The notes beneath the pieces were generated by a model that worked only from the letters and a program-made list of their open reading frames with translations, did not search any database and was not told the origin of the DNA. Positions 1 through 10,164 of a DNA stretch of 64,000 nucleotides are shown piece after piece (the stretch's first letter is position 1; each line of letters begins with the position of its first letter). The position numbers were made by a program, and so were the translations under genes. The stretch comes from Brachionus plicatilis (Eukaryota; Rotifera; Eurotatoria; Ploima; Brachionidae). The stretch lies in contig QEOQ01000344.1 of the NCBI GenBank assembly GCA_010279815.1, positions 219,189 through 283,188 on the forward strand, read 5' to 3'.

Positions 1-400
1 AATTAGTCGATTTAACAGTCAACTGAAAAAATTTAATCGATTTACTAGTCGATTAAAAAAATTGAGTCGATTTAAAAATCGATTAAGAACAATTAGTCGA
101 TTTAATAATCGATTAAAAAAAATTAGTTGATTTAATAATCGACTGATAAAGTTTAATCGATTAAATAGTCGACTAAAAAAAAATAATCGATTTAATAATC
201 GACTAAAAAAATTTAATCGATTTAAAAGTCGACTAAAAAAAATTAATCGATTTAATAATCGACTAAAAAAAATTAATCGATTTAATAATCGACTAAAAAA
301 AATTAATCGATTTAATAGTTGACTAAAAAAATTTAATCGATTTAATAATCGACTAAAAAAAATTAATCGATTTATTAAATTTGTCAATCGATTGGAGTCG
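1..400. repeat. 30-bp palindromic tandem repeat (satellite)
   Basis: About 13 head-to-tail copies of a 30-bp unit built on the imperfect palindrome TCGATTTAATAATCGA followed by an A-run. Because 30 is a multiple of three, a long minus-strand reading frame stays open through it (a repeating Leu/Asn/Arg/Phe peptide), but this is a by-product and not a gene. The array starts at the window edge, so its true length is unknown. Copies degrade after about 370. Confidence 0.9.
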
Positions 401-567
401 ATTGCCAACACTACACGCAGCGGATCTACCCTTTTCAGCAACTCATTGTAATGACTCAGAAAATTTAGATAGTTTCTGAATTTTCGAGTGTCCAAACTAA
501 TAAGCTCATCCAACTGTAAATGAAAATAGAGTGTAATAATAAAAAAAACATGTAAAAGTGAATACCC

Positions 568-605
568 TATTATTATTACTATTATTATTATTATTACTAT
601 TATTT
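568..605. repeat. ATT/TTA microsatellite
   Basis: Imperfect run of ATT triplets with ACT interruptions. The surrounding stretch 406-1320 holds no supportable gene. It has scattered TAGCAT and CACTAATT motifs (near 965-1000 and 1123-1290) like the short motifs arrayed in the ends of MULE elements elsewhere in the window. Confidence 0.75.
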
Positions 606-1331
606 GTTTTTTCAGATGTAGCCATTTATTTAAATAAAAACAATCATGTCAAAAAAAAATGGTGCGTAAATGATCAAATTTATTAGAAAGTAGAAACGTC
701 TTTTTAAATTGAGCGCATTTTTAAAAAAAAAAACAATGATAAAAAAAATGTTAATGAAATCTAAACTTCTCGTAAATTCATCTTTTAACATTGCCAAAAA
801 ATTTTCAATTCAAGTTAATAGGAAAACGAAATATTAATTTCATATTGTTGTAGTGAATAAATCCGCTCTTATTTATTTAATCGATGACTCAATGAAATAA
901 ACACCCAAAAGAGACCCTCTATTACTTTCTTCTTGTTTTAAAAAAGCATTTTGATTTTTTTAACATAGCATTATGAATTTTTTTAACTAGCATTTAAATG
1001 TATGCCATAATTCTTTGTTTATTACAAATCGGTTCATATTGTCACAAAGAATTAACAAATTTTGTTTTAAGGTTAAACAAAGAGCAAAAATAATATCTAT
1101 CCACAAATTTAGTTAAAATCTTCACTAATTTAGCAAAAAAATAACAAAATCAATAAACAATCAACTAATTCAGTTTATAATATTTATTTCAGAAAAAGAA
1201 CACAAAAAATAAAAAAATATAACAAAAAAAGATGAAAAAACACTAATTCAATTAAATCATAACTTTATTTTAATTTTATTCACTAATTAAGTAAAAAAAA
1301 TTAAAGAAAAAAAAATTAAAAAATTACTTAC

Positions 1332-1749
1332 TTTTTTTTTGTACAACCATTTGAACAATAAAAACTTTTTTTTTAACATTTTTGCGTTAAAAAATTATTT
1401 TTGTAACCACATAATAGGTTGTGCTTATAGATTGAAATTAATGAATTTTGATAAGAAGGGTCCGGATATTCCTGGAAGCAAGAAGCTCAAAAGAGGAGCT
1501 CTTATCAAAACAAAATCTGCACTCGAATTTCAACCATCTGAGTTAGTTTCAAACAAAGAAATTGGCATAGAATCACTCGAAGACGATGACGAAGAAGATG
1601 ATGTTGTCGAAACGACGAGCAAGAGAGCAATTATGGAGAAAACAAATGTAATCAAAAGCTCAAGCATTCAAATAACTTGTGAGAAGTGAAACGCAAAAAT
1701 GTTAAAAAAAAAGTTTTTTATTGTCCAAATGGTTGCACAAAAAAAAAAC
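1332..1749 (+). pseudogene. MULE transposase C-terminal tail fragment, flanked by 57-bp inverted repeats
   Basis: An open frame at 1339-1689 encodes the last part of a MULE-type transposase. It has a partial SWIM-like zinc finger (FCNHIIGCAYRLKL), then a basic/Pro tail (KLKRGALIKTKSALEFQPSE) and an acidic stretch. The same tail pattern recurs in the ORF at 47693. After TGA at 1687-1689 the homology continues as a C-terminal zinc-ribbon-like segment with Cys pairs, read with a one-base shift after an A-run (1704-1712). The 3' coding end (1689-1749) is repeated inverted at 1332-1388, so the fragment lies in a hairpin. The first ATG in the conserved part is 1441. No upstream transposase core is present, so this is a truncated, probably dead copy. 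Confidence 0.7.
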
Positions 1750-1760
1750 AATTAAGTTTT

Positions 1761-1943
1761 CGGTAAAATTAAGTTTTTAAGGAAAAAAAAACATTTTTTA
1801 AAAAAAGAAAAAAATTTAAAAAAGTTGGTTTTGCAATTTTTCTTTTTTCTTTTTTTCTACGCTTTTTTATTGAACCAATTTTTAATCAATTTTTTTCTTT
1901 TTTTAAAAAATGTTTTTTTTTCCTTAAAAACTTAATTTTACCG
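1761..1943. repeat. Foldback element (inverted repeat, about 50-bp arms)
   Basis: Left arm begins CGGTAAAATTAAG and continues through an A-rich tract. The right arm is its reverse complement ending CTTAATTTTACCG. The loop is T-rich. It is a non-coding hairpin or MITE. Confidence 0.75.
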
Positions 1944-2240
1944 CATGCGGTTGTTTCGAAACTTTTTAATTAAAATCGACCTATAACGGCATTTAAATAC
2001 TTATTTTAATTTTTTTTTTCGCGGTTATGAATCAGTTTATGGTGCGGTAAAACGACAAATTCCTGGGTTTACCACATGGTAAATCCCGGATCCTGTCTTA
2101 GGCGCGAAAAATCTTTTTAATTCAATTTTAATTTTTTTTTACATGAAATGACTGGGATTAGCCGCATTGCGGTAGTTGTAGGGCTTGGTATTAACTACTG
2201 CGCCTATGCGCAAGGGTTTACGGTAGTTAAAAAAAATAAA
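1944..2240. other. Gene-less stretch rich in short palindromes
   Basis: No reading frame is supportable. The stretch is locally richer in G+C than its surroundings and holds several short dyads: ACCGCATGCGGT at the left edge, the arms GGGTTTACCA/TGGTAAATCCC around 2068, and GCCGCATTGCGG around 2160. It does not fold into a recognisable tRNA and no family was recognised. Confidence 0.5.
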
Positions 2241-2810
2241 ATCAATTTAAATTGAAGATAAAAAGTTAAAATTCAAATCATATGCATAAATAGACGAATT
2301 TACTTTTTCAGGTTAATTTAAAGGTATTTTAACACATTTTTTTATCATTATTAGCTAAAAAATAAAAATTAATTTTACAAGAAAAATTAAAAAATTTTCA
2401 AACTGGAGGGTTTTAAACTATTTCTTTAGACTATTTTTGAATTAGATTGAGTCTAAATTCTGTCTCATATTAACTATTTTAGTTATTTTTTATTTAAATT
2501 ATGTTGTTTTTCTCTCATTATATAAGCTAAAATTAGATTGACTAAATGCTTATTTTCTCTCTATTTTTTTGTTTTTTTCTACCTCACACAATTTAAATGA
2601 TCGTTTGGTTCTTTAAAATTTGATCTGAAACTTCAAATTGCTCAAAAAATACTAGAAAATTAATAAATTTTTCCCTTTATATAAAAAAGATGGGGTCGAA
2701 AAAAAATTTATTTATAAAAAATTAAATTTAATTCAAATATTTGATCCAAAAAAAGCAACTAAATTGTCCCGACTGACTTGAAATAATTTACAGCTGTCAA
2801 TTGAACTAAT
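2241..2810. other. AT-rich intergenic stretch, no gene seen
   Basis: Low-complexity A/T runs. It probably includes the 3' UTR of the minus-strand acidic gene that ends at 2811. Confidence 0.5.
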
Positions 2811-3230
2811 TTATTCATCTGCACCATCGTCTTCGTCATCCCCAGCATCGTCGTCATCGTCATCGTCATCATCTTCAGCGCCTTCGTCATCATCATCATC
2901 AGCGCCTTCGTCATCCTCATCATCTTCAGCTCCTTCGGCGTCCTCGTCCTCTTCATCCTCGTCGTCATTGTCCTCGTCCTCATCGCCATAATTGCTAGTC
3001 GAATTCTCCGAATTGACTATGCGTTTCTTTCGGCCATTGGACAACTGAGACTCTTCATCTTGGTCATCAAAGCCATTCTGGGAGTCGCCTGATTGCGCGA
3101 TGTTCGAGCTGTCCTCGACATCTTTGCCATTCATTTTTGCGTTTTCGCCTTTTAAAAGCTTTGTTTTCATCGGACTTTCGCCATCCTCCAAAGCGTGTTT
3201 GCCATTTCTGTTAATCTCAACCTCGGCCAT
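2811..3230 (-). CDS. Small acidic nuclear-type protein (prothymosin-like)
   Basis: Single-exon frame of 139 residues starting MAEVEINRNGKHALEDGE. An in-frame ATG 11 codons upstream (3263) is possible, but the MAEVE start looks better. The first half is mixed polar with several Lys. A basic cluster RKKRIV at about residues 80-85 could be a nuclear localisation signal. The last 50 residues are almost pure Asp/Glu with Gly/Ala. Size, absence of Cys and an acidic tail match prothymosin/parathymosin-type chromatin or histone-binding proteins, but there is no diagnostic motif, so family membership is inference. Codon use is GC-richer than the neighbouring repeats, which supports a real host gene. 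No neighbour appears co-transcribed. Confidence 0.65.
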   Translation of the reverse strand: MAEVEINRNGKHALEDGESPMKTKLLKGENAKMNGKDVEDSSNIAQSGDSQNGFDDQDEESQLSNGRKKRIVNSENSTSNYGDEDEDNDDEDEEDEDAEGAEDDEDDEGADDDDDEGAEDDDDDDDDDAGDDEDDGADE

Positions 3231-3690
3231 TGTTTCTAAGATGTGTCGAAAATTTGCTTTCAAATAATTATTTTAAGCTTGGCTAGAGTGAAAATTTCAT
3301 TAATTTTTATAGTTTAAGTTCATAATATAAACATTATGGAAAATCTGCGAATCCCTCCCATAATAAATTATTGACCTTGGCTTTATTGATTTTAAGCTAT
3401 TGAAAATAAAATATCGATCTCCATATTTTATTTACGAATGGCCAAAATAAATAGAACACGTGTTAACTTTACAATGTATGGTTGAACCCAAACTGATCCA
3501 ACAAGCTGGTTTGTATTTGTTTAACCGAGAACGTAACATCTAGCCAATGGATGTTTCGGTCAATTGTGATGACACCAGCTATCATTTTGTTATAATCTTT
3601 TTATCCCTTTTTATCTCTTTTGTTAACATCACCAAACTAATGATCAGAATGGCTAACAAATCCAGGTCTAGACTTAAAATTCATTTTATT
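3231..3690. other. Upstream region of the acidic gene, no coding feature seen
   Basis: AT-rich, with no TATA-like or other element that can be called with confidence. It presumably holds the promoter and 5' UTR of the minus-strand gene. Confidence 0.4.
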
Positions 3691-3699
3691 TTTTTTTTA

Positions 3700-3840
3700 A
3701 TTTTTGAAGGATTTTGCCAATCGCAAAGGAAAAAGAAGAAAACTATTAAGGTCCAATTTTTTACCTTTATCCACCCGTATTTTGATTACTGCTCTACGCT
3801 TTTATGCTATTTTTCAAAAGAAGCAATTTATAAATGGGTC
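3700..3840 (+). pseudogene. LINE reverse-transcriptase C-terminal fragment
   Basis: Translation gives FIHPYFDYCSTLLCYFSKEAI, matching the conserved region after the RT palm in jockey/CR1-type LINEs. The same nucleotide stretch (GCTCTACGCTTTTATGC) recurs at 12219, inside a longer decayed LINE. Only this piece is left. The open frame that runs on from 3547 is otherwise meaningless. Confidence 0.75.
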
Positions 3841-3844
3841 TCCC

Positions 3845-3965
3845 TTTTCAACACAAAAAAATAACCATTCGACACAATTTCATTACGCTCAGCACAAAAC
3901 GATACCTTCTCAACACAAAATTAAAATTTGAAAAAAATACTTTTAGCACAAAAATTAATGGCTTG
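3845..3965. repeat. Array of short ACACAAAA motifs
   Basis: Five spaced copies of (A/G)(A/C)ACAAA-type words in about 115 bp (for example CGACACAA, CAGCACAAAA, CTCAACACAAAA). An inverted copy TTTTGTGTTGA lies near 4269. This resembles the subterminal motif arrays of the MULE elements in this window. No intact element could be bounded. Confidence 0.4.
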
Positions 3966-4340
3966 TTGGGAAAATTAAAAAAAAATTTATTCAAGAACTT
4001 GTATATTCAAAAATAACTTAGGGCTAAACATTAAGAAATGTTCTTGCAAGTTTTTCACTAAATTAGGATATTGTGCACATTTATTGGCATTAAAAGAAAT
4101 GTTTAAAAAAAAGGACCAATTTGTCAATAAACCTAAAAGAGGTAGAGCAAAAAATGTGGAAAAATGGTTTTCTAGAGAATAATTTTCTTTTCTTTAAGCT
4201 TTATTTGCCTAACTTCCACACATAAATATCATTAAATAAAATTCAAAATTAAAAAAAAATTTATTTTATTATAATTATTTTTGTGTTGAAAAAAAATTTT
4301 CTTTAAGAATTATTTTCAAACTCAATTTTAAAGAGATTTT

Positions 4341-4468
4341 AAAAATTGGAGGAAGAGTGCAAACCTCGTATACAAATCCTTTAACATAGCGATTCGCAAA
4401 TTTTTTTTCCCTATCTTTTTAACATGGAAAAAAAAAAGAAATTTTATTTATAGTATGTTAATTAATAA
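4341..4468. repeat. Direct repeat, copy 1 (pair with 6312-6440)
   Basis: About 128 bp almost identical to 6312-6440, including GGAGGAAGAGTGCAAACCTC and TTTAACATAGCGATTCGCA. The minus strand is open through both copies. The pair brackets the coiled-coil pseudogene, so it may mark an old local gene duplication. It has no TG...CA ends or primer-binding site to suggest LTRs. Confidence 0.75.
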
Positions 4469-5114
4469 TAATTAATTAATTTTAAAATCCCATTTGTCTG
4501 GTAATTCCATATCACCTGGTTGTAAACACAAATAATAAAAAGACAATTACACTGGTGGAGTGGAAATAAAAAAATGGTTATCAAAATTTGAGAAACTTGT
4601 GTAAATAGACTTAAATTTATTAAAAATAAATATTTCTAAAATTTTGAGTAAAGTTTCTTTTTTATAAATTCTTAACTGTAATAATAGTGAAAGCTTTAGC
4701 TCAGATTTTCGAGCACTATTAATCAATGGCTTAAACAATAAAATTAATTAAAAATTAATTTATTTTTTATGATTAAATATTTACTAAGACATAGACAGCT
4801 GTTCTTTGCGCAGATTTTCTTCATCCTTTTTTTTGTTGTTTTTCATTCGTTCCAATTCTTTGTCCTTTTCGATTCTTACTCTTTCTAAAGCCTCTTGTTG
4901 TTGCCTGAGCATTTTCTGGTACTCTTCTTCTTTCTCATTCTCTCTTCCATTAGCTCATTTTCTTGCTGTTATTGCATTATATGCTGCTGTCTTAGTTCTT
5001 GTTTCGCCGCGTGCATTATCTGTTCGGTTGATTCCTTCATTTTTCTTTTCAAACTTTTTTTTCATTTTGTTTTTTTCCTGCTCGGATTTGACTCTAAACT
5101 CGTTAAACTCAATG

Positions 5115-5851
5115 CCAATCATAGGAGTCCGTAATGTTTCATAGCATTTTTTTTTTCATAGCATAAAAAATTTCATAGCAGACAAAAAAAAATTCATAGC
5201 AAAAGCATTTTGTTTCATAGCATTTTTTTTTTTTTCATAGCATAAAAATTCATAGCATTGAAAATTTGATTGCTAAAAAAATATTACAATTATTACAATT
5301 TGATAACACAAAAATGAACAAACGCTTTATAATGGAAAATGCAAATAATTCACCGTCGATCAGGCGGTTAAGATCTGGTCTAACAATTCAACCTAAAGAA
5401 ATTGCCACAATTCCTTCTGAAATTATAAACGAGCAATCTAGTGTTCTTTTATCAAATACCGAAAATAATTATACGCGAATTAGAAGTGGACATTTATTTG
5501 ATAGAGATGTTGATCAAATAAAAACCGACAAGCGTATATTCAATGTTGTATCTAATTATTCAAAAGTCGATTGCTTGGAATATTTAAAGAATATTAGTTT
5601 AAACACAATTAACTAATTTTTTATTTTTTAATTAATCTTAATTGACATGTATCTCACTTTCATATGAACTATATTTGAATAAATAAATTTTTTTGTGCTA
5701 TGTATAATATGCTATGAATTTTAATGCTATGATAATTTACCTGTATGCTATGAAAGAAAATAAAGTGCTATGAAAATTTACCTGTATGCTATGAAAAAAA
5801 ATAATGCTATGAATTAATACATGCTATGAAATAAGCCAGTCCCAATCATAG
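5115..5851. mobile_element. Small MULE-type DNA transposon with 10-bp target duplication
   Basis: The element occupies 5125-5841. It is flanked by the perfect direct repeat CCAATCATAG at 5115-5124 and 5842-5851, in the 9-10 bp range expected for MULEs. The ends are weakly inverted (GAGTCCGTAAT versus GACTGGCTTAT). Inside each end is an array of one short word: TTTCATAGCAT about six times on the left and its reverse complement ATGCTATGAAA about seven times on the right. The interior carries only a 100-codon ORF with no transposase core, so the element is non-autonomous. Confidence 0.85.
5314..5616 (+). CDS. 100-aa ORF inside the small MULE-type element
   Basis: Starts MNKRFIMENANN and contains RRLRSGLTIQPKEI, weakly like the basic/Gln-Pro tail (RGALIKTKSALEFQPSE) of the transposase-tail ORFs at 1441 and 47693. 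No catalytic motif, zinc finger or membrane segment is visible. It is the only long frame between the two motif arrays of the element. I do not recognise a function. It may be a remnant of the transposase tail or a short product kept by a non-autonomous element. Confidence 0.4.
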   Translation: MNKRFIMENANNSPSIRRLRSGLTIQPKEIATIPSEIINEQSSVLLSNTENNYTRIRSGHLFDRDVDQIKTDKRIFNVVSNYSKVDCLEYLKNISLNTIN

Positions 5852-6311
5852 ATAAAAAAATTTTTATTTCTTAATCAACTATGATTAGTTTTTTCTCACT
5901 TCTTCAAAGTGAATATTTTAATTTTCTATTTCTGTTTGTAGATTAGTAATATTAGAACCTAAAAAAGTTTAGCTTTACAATATTTTGAGTTGAATTCCAA
6001 TGAAAGTACTTAACCTTTCTGTCTCTTGTTCTTTAATATTCTGGGTTTCTTCCAAGCGCTGGATTTCTGTTGAACATTTTTCTCTGGTCACAATTTCTTT
6101 TTAATAATATCACATTTTAATTAATTTTGATAAGATATATTAATTTAGTGATTATCTGAGGATACTAAAAAAATTATTTCATAAACAATCTTGAATTAAA
6201 TAAATTAAATCAGATAAAAAAATTTAAATTTAATTAATTAACCGCCTAATAAAAGTTTTAATTTTTCTAATTCACGACAATTTGAAAAGTTTGTTTTTGT
6301 TTTAAATTTAA

Positions 6312-6440
6312 AAAAAATTGGAGGAAGAGTGCAAACCTCGTATACAAATCCTTTAACATAGCGATTCGCAATTTTTTTTTCCCTATCTTTTTAACATGGA
6401 AAAAAAAAAGAAATTTTATTTATAGTATGTTAATAATAAT
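6312..6440. repeat. Direct repeat, copy 2 (pair with 4341-4468)
   Basis: Near-identical to 4341-4468; both share the same A-run and the TTTATAGTATGTTAAT end. Divergence is only a few indels, so the duplication is recent relative to the decay of the coiled-coil remnant between them. Confidence 0.75.
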
Positions 6441-6705
6441 TAGTCCAATTATTTTGATAATTTTTAAAAAATAAATATATTACCAAAATAACATCAAAAT
6501 TATTTCTAATTTAATTAACAAAAACCATCAAATCAATAATTTAAATAATTCAGGTTAAGTTATTTAAGAAATTCAACTAAATAACTAAATTTATTTTATT
6601 TTAAAATAAAAGATATCAAAATAAAAAAATTCAAAAAATTTAAAAAATTTTTAAAAAAGACTTTGATTTTTTTGTACATGCCTATTAAGAAAAAAATGTT
6701 GTAAG

Positions 6706-6967
6706 ATTCCAGAAATTAAAAACTTAAGTGCTATTTGAATTTCTAATTTTTGACTTTAAATTCGTAAACTACGTCCTTTGAAAACCTTTAATTTATTATT
6801 TTTGAAGGGACTTTTAATTTTAAAAATTGATATCCAGGTTTTTAAAAAGAACTAACCCTTTAAAAAGTTGTAGGTCTTTTAGACTCAATTACTCAAAGGT
6901 AAAATTAAAATCTTTTTCAAAATATATATATTCTGAAAAAGCATAAAATTTTCTACACCCTGGTATA
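6706..6967. repeat. Dispersed repeat, copy 1
   Basis: About 260 bp similar to 55722-55985, from TTCCAGAAATT to AAAATTTTCTACA and CCTGGTATA. A partial inverted copy lies at 56281-56395, and inverted pieces flank the foldback at 57551-57951. It has no coding capacity and its class is unknown. The following stretch 6968-7932 shows no supportable gene. Confidence 0.7.
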
Positions 6968-7932
6968 CAGTTTTGTTTGAAAAAAAAAGGTGTGCCAATT
7001 TTTATTATTGAAAAAAAGCCAAAAAGAATACTTTTTTTCAGTTTAATCGTATTTAGTCCCAGGGATTACTTAATAAACCACTTTTTTTTAAACAAAACTA
7101 GAAAAAATTCTGAAAAAATCTTTGGTTTTCCTTTTTTGAATTTATCTTTTATTGTATTTAAATATAGTATCAAAATCATGTGATTTGATTCAAATTTTCA
7201 ATATTTTAATTATATTGACAATTTTTTGAATATTTTTACTAAATATTAAAACCAATCCCATTAAATATTATTATTATGCCACCAAGGTCTAAATTTATTC
7301 GTTCTCACACTAGTAACCTTGGAGTATTTTGCAAGAAAAAAATTAATGATTTTGAAAATAGTATTATTCAAAAAATAGTATTTCTCAATGTATCTTTATT
7401 TAGATTAATTAATTAATTGAGATTATTTTTAAAGGTTGGACTAAGTTGATTAAAATTTAGTTTAAATAATATTTTAATTTAATTTAATTAATTATGAAAA
7501 TTTAATATATTTCCATTTTTATTTTCTTAATTATTATAAAGAATGTGATCAAGATGTGGAAAAGTCAAAAGCTGATGAACAAAAGATGCATTTTATTAAC
7601 TGATGGTTTTTCCATATTTTTTGACTGTAAAAAAATAACAAAAATATCAACAGAACGTAAAAAATTGTTATCTATTGCCAAAATGTTCATGACTTTTAAA
7701 TTCATTGAAAGTTTTGTTATGAACATGCAAAAAAAATAAATTTTTTAACTATTTTTAAATCAAAATAAAAAATGCTTAACAAGCTTATTTTCATGATAAT
7801 TTTCAACATGTTAAAATTACGTCGTCATGAAATGAAAATGACGGAAAGGAAAACTCACAGATGACTTCTCTAATGTAGCATATTAGCATTTTTATATTGA
7901 TTTAAAATTTTAGCTTTTTACACAACAATAAA

Positions 7933-10164
7933 ATGATGAAATCTAATTTTTTTACACTATTTATGGCTATTTGGGCTATCACTCAAATAAAAAGTGAAGC
8001 TCCATGGAAAAATTTAATTGATGGCTTTATTAAAGATAATTCAAGATATTGGCTTATATCATGCACTTTGAGCGGATGTTCATTTGCATTCAGTTCTTGT
8101 ATGAACTGTTATGGAGAACGTGGATGCAAATCATGCATTGCTTTGAGCAAACCTGAATGTGCGGTATGCGCAGATGACATTTTCAATAAAGAAGATTTAG
8201 AAACAATAAATGGAAATCAATATTTAATCTGTGATTCAGGCGATCCAATTCAATCTAAAGTTTGCCATTTGTATTGCAGAGGACAATTTGCAGAAAGTGG
8301 TAAATGTGTTCGAGAGAATAATTTACCTATTTGTAAATGTTCTTCTGAATCGGGGTAAAAAATATCTAAAATTTCAAAAAAAATTGAATTGATCTAAAAG
8401 AATTATTCATTCAAAGGTCATTCACAACTGATCCAACAGTTACAACACAAACCCAACCACCAACTTATTCAACAACAACTTTACAGTAAAATAAACATTT
8501 AATTTTATTGTTATTGTCATGAAAATAGATAGAATATAAAAGAGATAAGGTGCTTAAAAAAGGTTATGTAATTTATAATGTTAAAAAAGATCATCGTAGG
8601 GCAAATTCAAAAGTATAAAATATTTAACTTAAAGTTTTTCTAACGATAGATTTTATAATTAAATCGTCATGAGATAGTTTGATTAAAACTTTGGAAAATT
8701 TCATTAACTTACCAGCAAGCTTTTATGCTCTTTCAGAAGTTTCATCAAATATTTGAATCAGAGAATTTCCTAAATTTCTGATCTATATCTAAATAAATTT
8801 TAATAAAAATAAAAAAATAATCATTAATATCATTGATAAACATGCCTATTTTATGTGAAAAATTACTCTTGAATATTTTTTAACAATCATTTTCTATTTT
8901 CTTTCCTCGTTCATTTTTGTTCAAGATTTTAAAAAGTTGCTCTGTTCTGATATTTTGAATTAAAATTTCATTAAAATTGAATTAGAATAAAAATATTTTT
9001 CAACTCAAATTTAGACTTGAATATTTTATTTCATTTAGAGAGGAAACAAAGTTGATTTTTCCATTCTAAATTTAATAATGATAATTTAAAATAAAAAATA
9101 AATTAACTTTATTTTGCAGGTAAAATTTCCTTTTTTTAATTAAATTGTCTGTTTTAATAAAAAAGTTGAATAAGAGTAGAATTAAATATTATGGAAATTT
9201 TTTGGTGCGATGATTTTGTAAAATTAAATATTATTTTGTTTTTTTAAAAAGGCCTACATTGAGTCCAAATAAACCTCAAATTTATTTTAATGGTTCTGTT
9301 ATACTCAATATTTCAATAAGTAGTGTTTATTATGAAAGAATCCTTCCTTTGCCAAATGGTGATCTAGTCAGAGGAGGTAGAGGGAATTTAATTGAAATTT
9401 GGGATTTACAAAAAGGAATAATAAAGAGAAATTTGACTAGTGTGTATACTAATCCGTGGGTCTTTGGCCTTTTGTCAAATGGTGATTTAGTTGCTGGATA
9501 TTACAACAATAAAACACTTTTGGTTTGGGATTTAAAAATAACAAATGGTGAACCGTTGAAAAGGATAATACAAACTAATGACACTTTTTACTGTATGACT
9601 GTATTAAAAAATGACGATTTGGCAATTGGTCAGAAGGGAAATGGAAATGATATAATAATAAGAGATTCTCAAAATGGATTGATTAAAAAGAAGCTTGTTG
9701 GACATTCTAATTGGGTTTATCAAATAATTGAATTACCTAATGGCAATTTGGTTAGTTGTTCACCTGAAAAAACAGTTAAAGTATGGAACATTTCAAATGG
9801 TGCTGTAATTAAATCAATTACTCATGAGACGTATGTTCGTTCGATTGCTTTCTTACCAAATGGCAATTTGGTAAGTGGTCTTGCAGATGGAAAAATAAAC
9901 ATTTGGAATTTAGAAACAAATCAATTGATAAGGAATTTAATAGGACATTCAGCCGATATTTGTGTTGATAAATGTTTGCATGTATTAGCTAATGGTGATT
10001 TATTGAGTGGTTCTTGGGACAAAACCATCAAAGTTTGGAATCCATCTGATGGCACAGTCAAGTTTACATCACCGTTACAAAAAGATTTTGTCATTCAATT
10101 AGCTGTTTTACCAAGTGGCAATTTTATAAGTTCATCTCGGTATGAGCTTATTGTTTGGAATTAA
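7933..10164 (+). CDS. Gene A: secreted Cys-rich protein with Thr-rich linker and seven-bladed WD40 domain
   Basis: Predicted exons are 7933-8354, 8417-8485 and 9252-10164. All three joins keep frame (467 aa). Residues 1-22 form a signal peptide (hydrophobic FFTLFMAIWAITQ). Residues about 44-137 hold 14 Cys in a compact pattern (CMNCYGERGCKSCI...). Exon 2 is a Thr/Pro/Gln linker (TTDPTVTTQTQPP). Exon 3 encodes seven WD-type blades, each with LPNGDLV-like and xIWD/xVWN strands: EIWD, LVWD, IIRD, VKVWN, INIWN, IKVWN, LIVWN. The last blade ends one residue before TAA. The exon has no own ATG; it opens on TTGAGTCC in frame with the splice. AATAAA follows at about 10205. Extracellular location is inferred from the signal peptide and Cys content. 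No ligand or function is recognised. Confidence 0.85.

Larger units (their letters stand above)
4792..6105 (-). pseudogene. Coiled-coil protein gene remnant, split by a transposon
   Basis: Minus-strand exon-like pieces at about 6010-6100 (EKCSTEIQRLEETQNIKEQE) and 4792-5110 (ending EEYQKMLRQQQEALERVRIE and KEQLSMS stop) encode Glu/Lys/Gln-rich heptad-type sequence. The second piece reads through three frames with an internal TAA, so it is broken. A Cys followed by long coiled coil is compatible with the tail of an AIG1/GIMAP-type GTPase, but no GTPase domain is present and that assignment is a guess. The 717-bp element at 5125-5841 is inserted just upstream of the second piece, within what looks like the intron/acceptor region. 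Confidence 0.55.

Noticed and set aside
1..400. CRISPR-like array
   Set aside because: There are no unique spacers; the whole unit repeats. The context is an intron-bearing animal genome.
19..513. 164-codon minus-strand frame of repeating Leu/Asn/Arg/Phe units
   Set aside because: It is the 30-bp satellite read in frame. The period is divisible by three, and there is no non-repeat coding sequence.
2040..2230. tRNA gene suggested by the local GC and dyads
   Set aside because: No consistent cloverleaf and no A or B box with correct spacing.
2759..2989. Met/Thr-rich minus-strand frame
   Set aside because: Shadow of the Asp/Glu-rich tail of the acidic gene in another frame.
4806..5144. Plus-strand Ser/Phe-rich frame
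   Set aside because: Antisense shadow of the minus-strand coiled-coil remnant.
4341..6440. LTR retrotransposon with the 128-bp direct repeats as LTRs
   Set aside because: No TG/CA ends, no primer-binding site or polypurine tract, no flanking target duplication, and the interior is a coiled-coil remnant.
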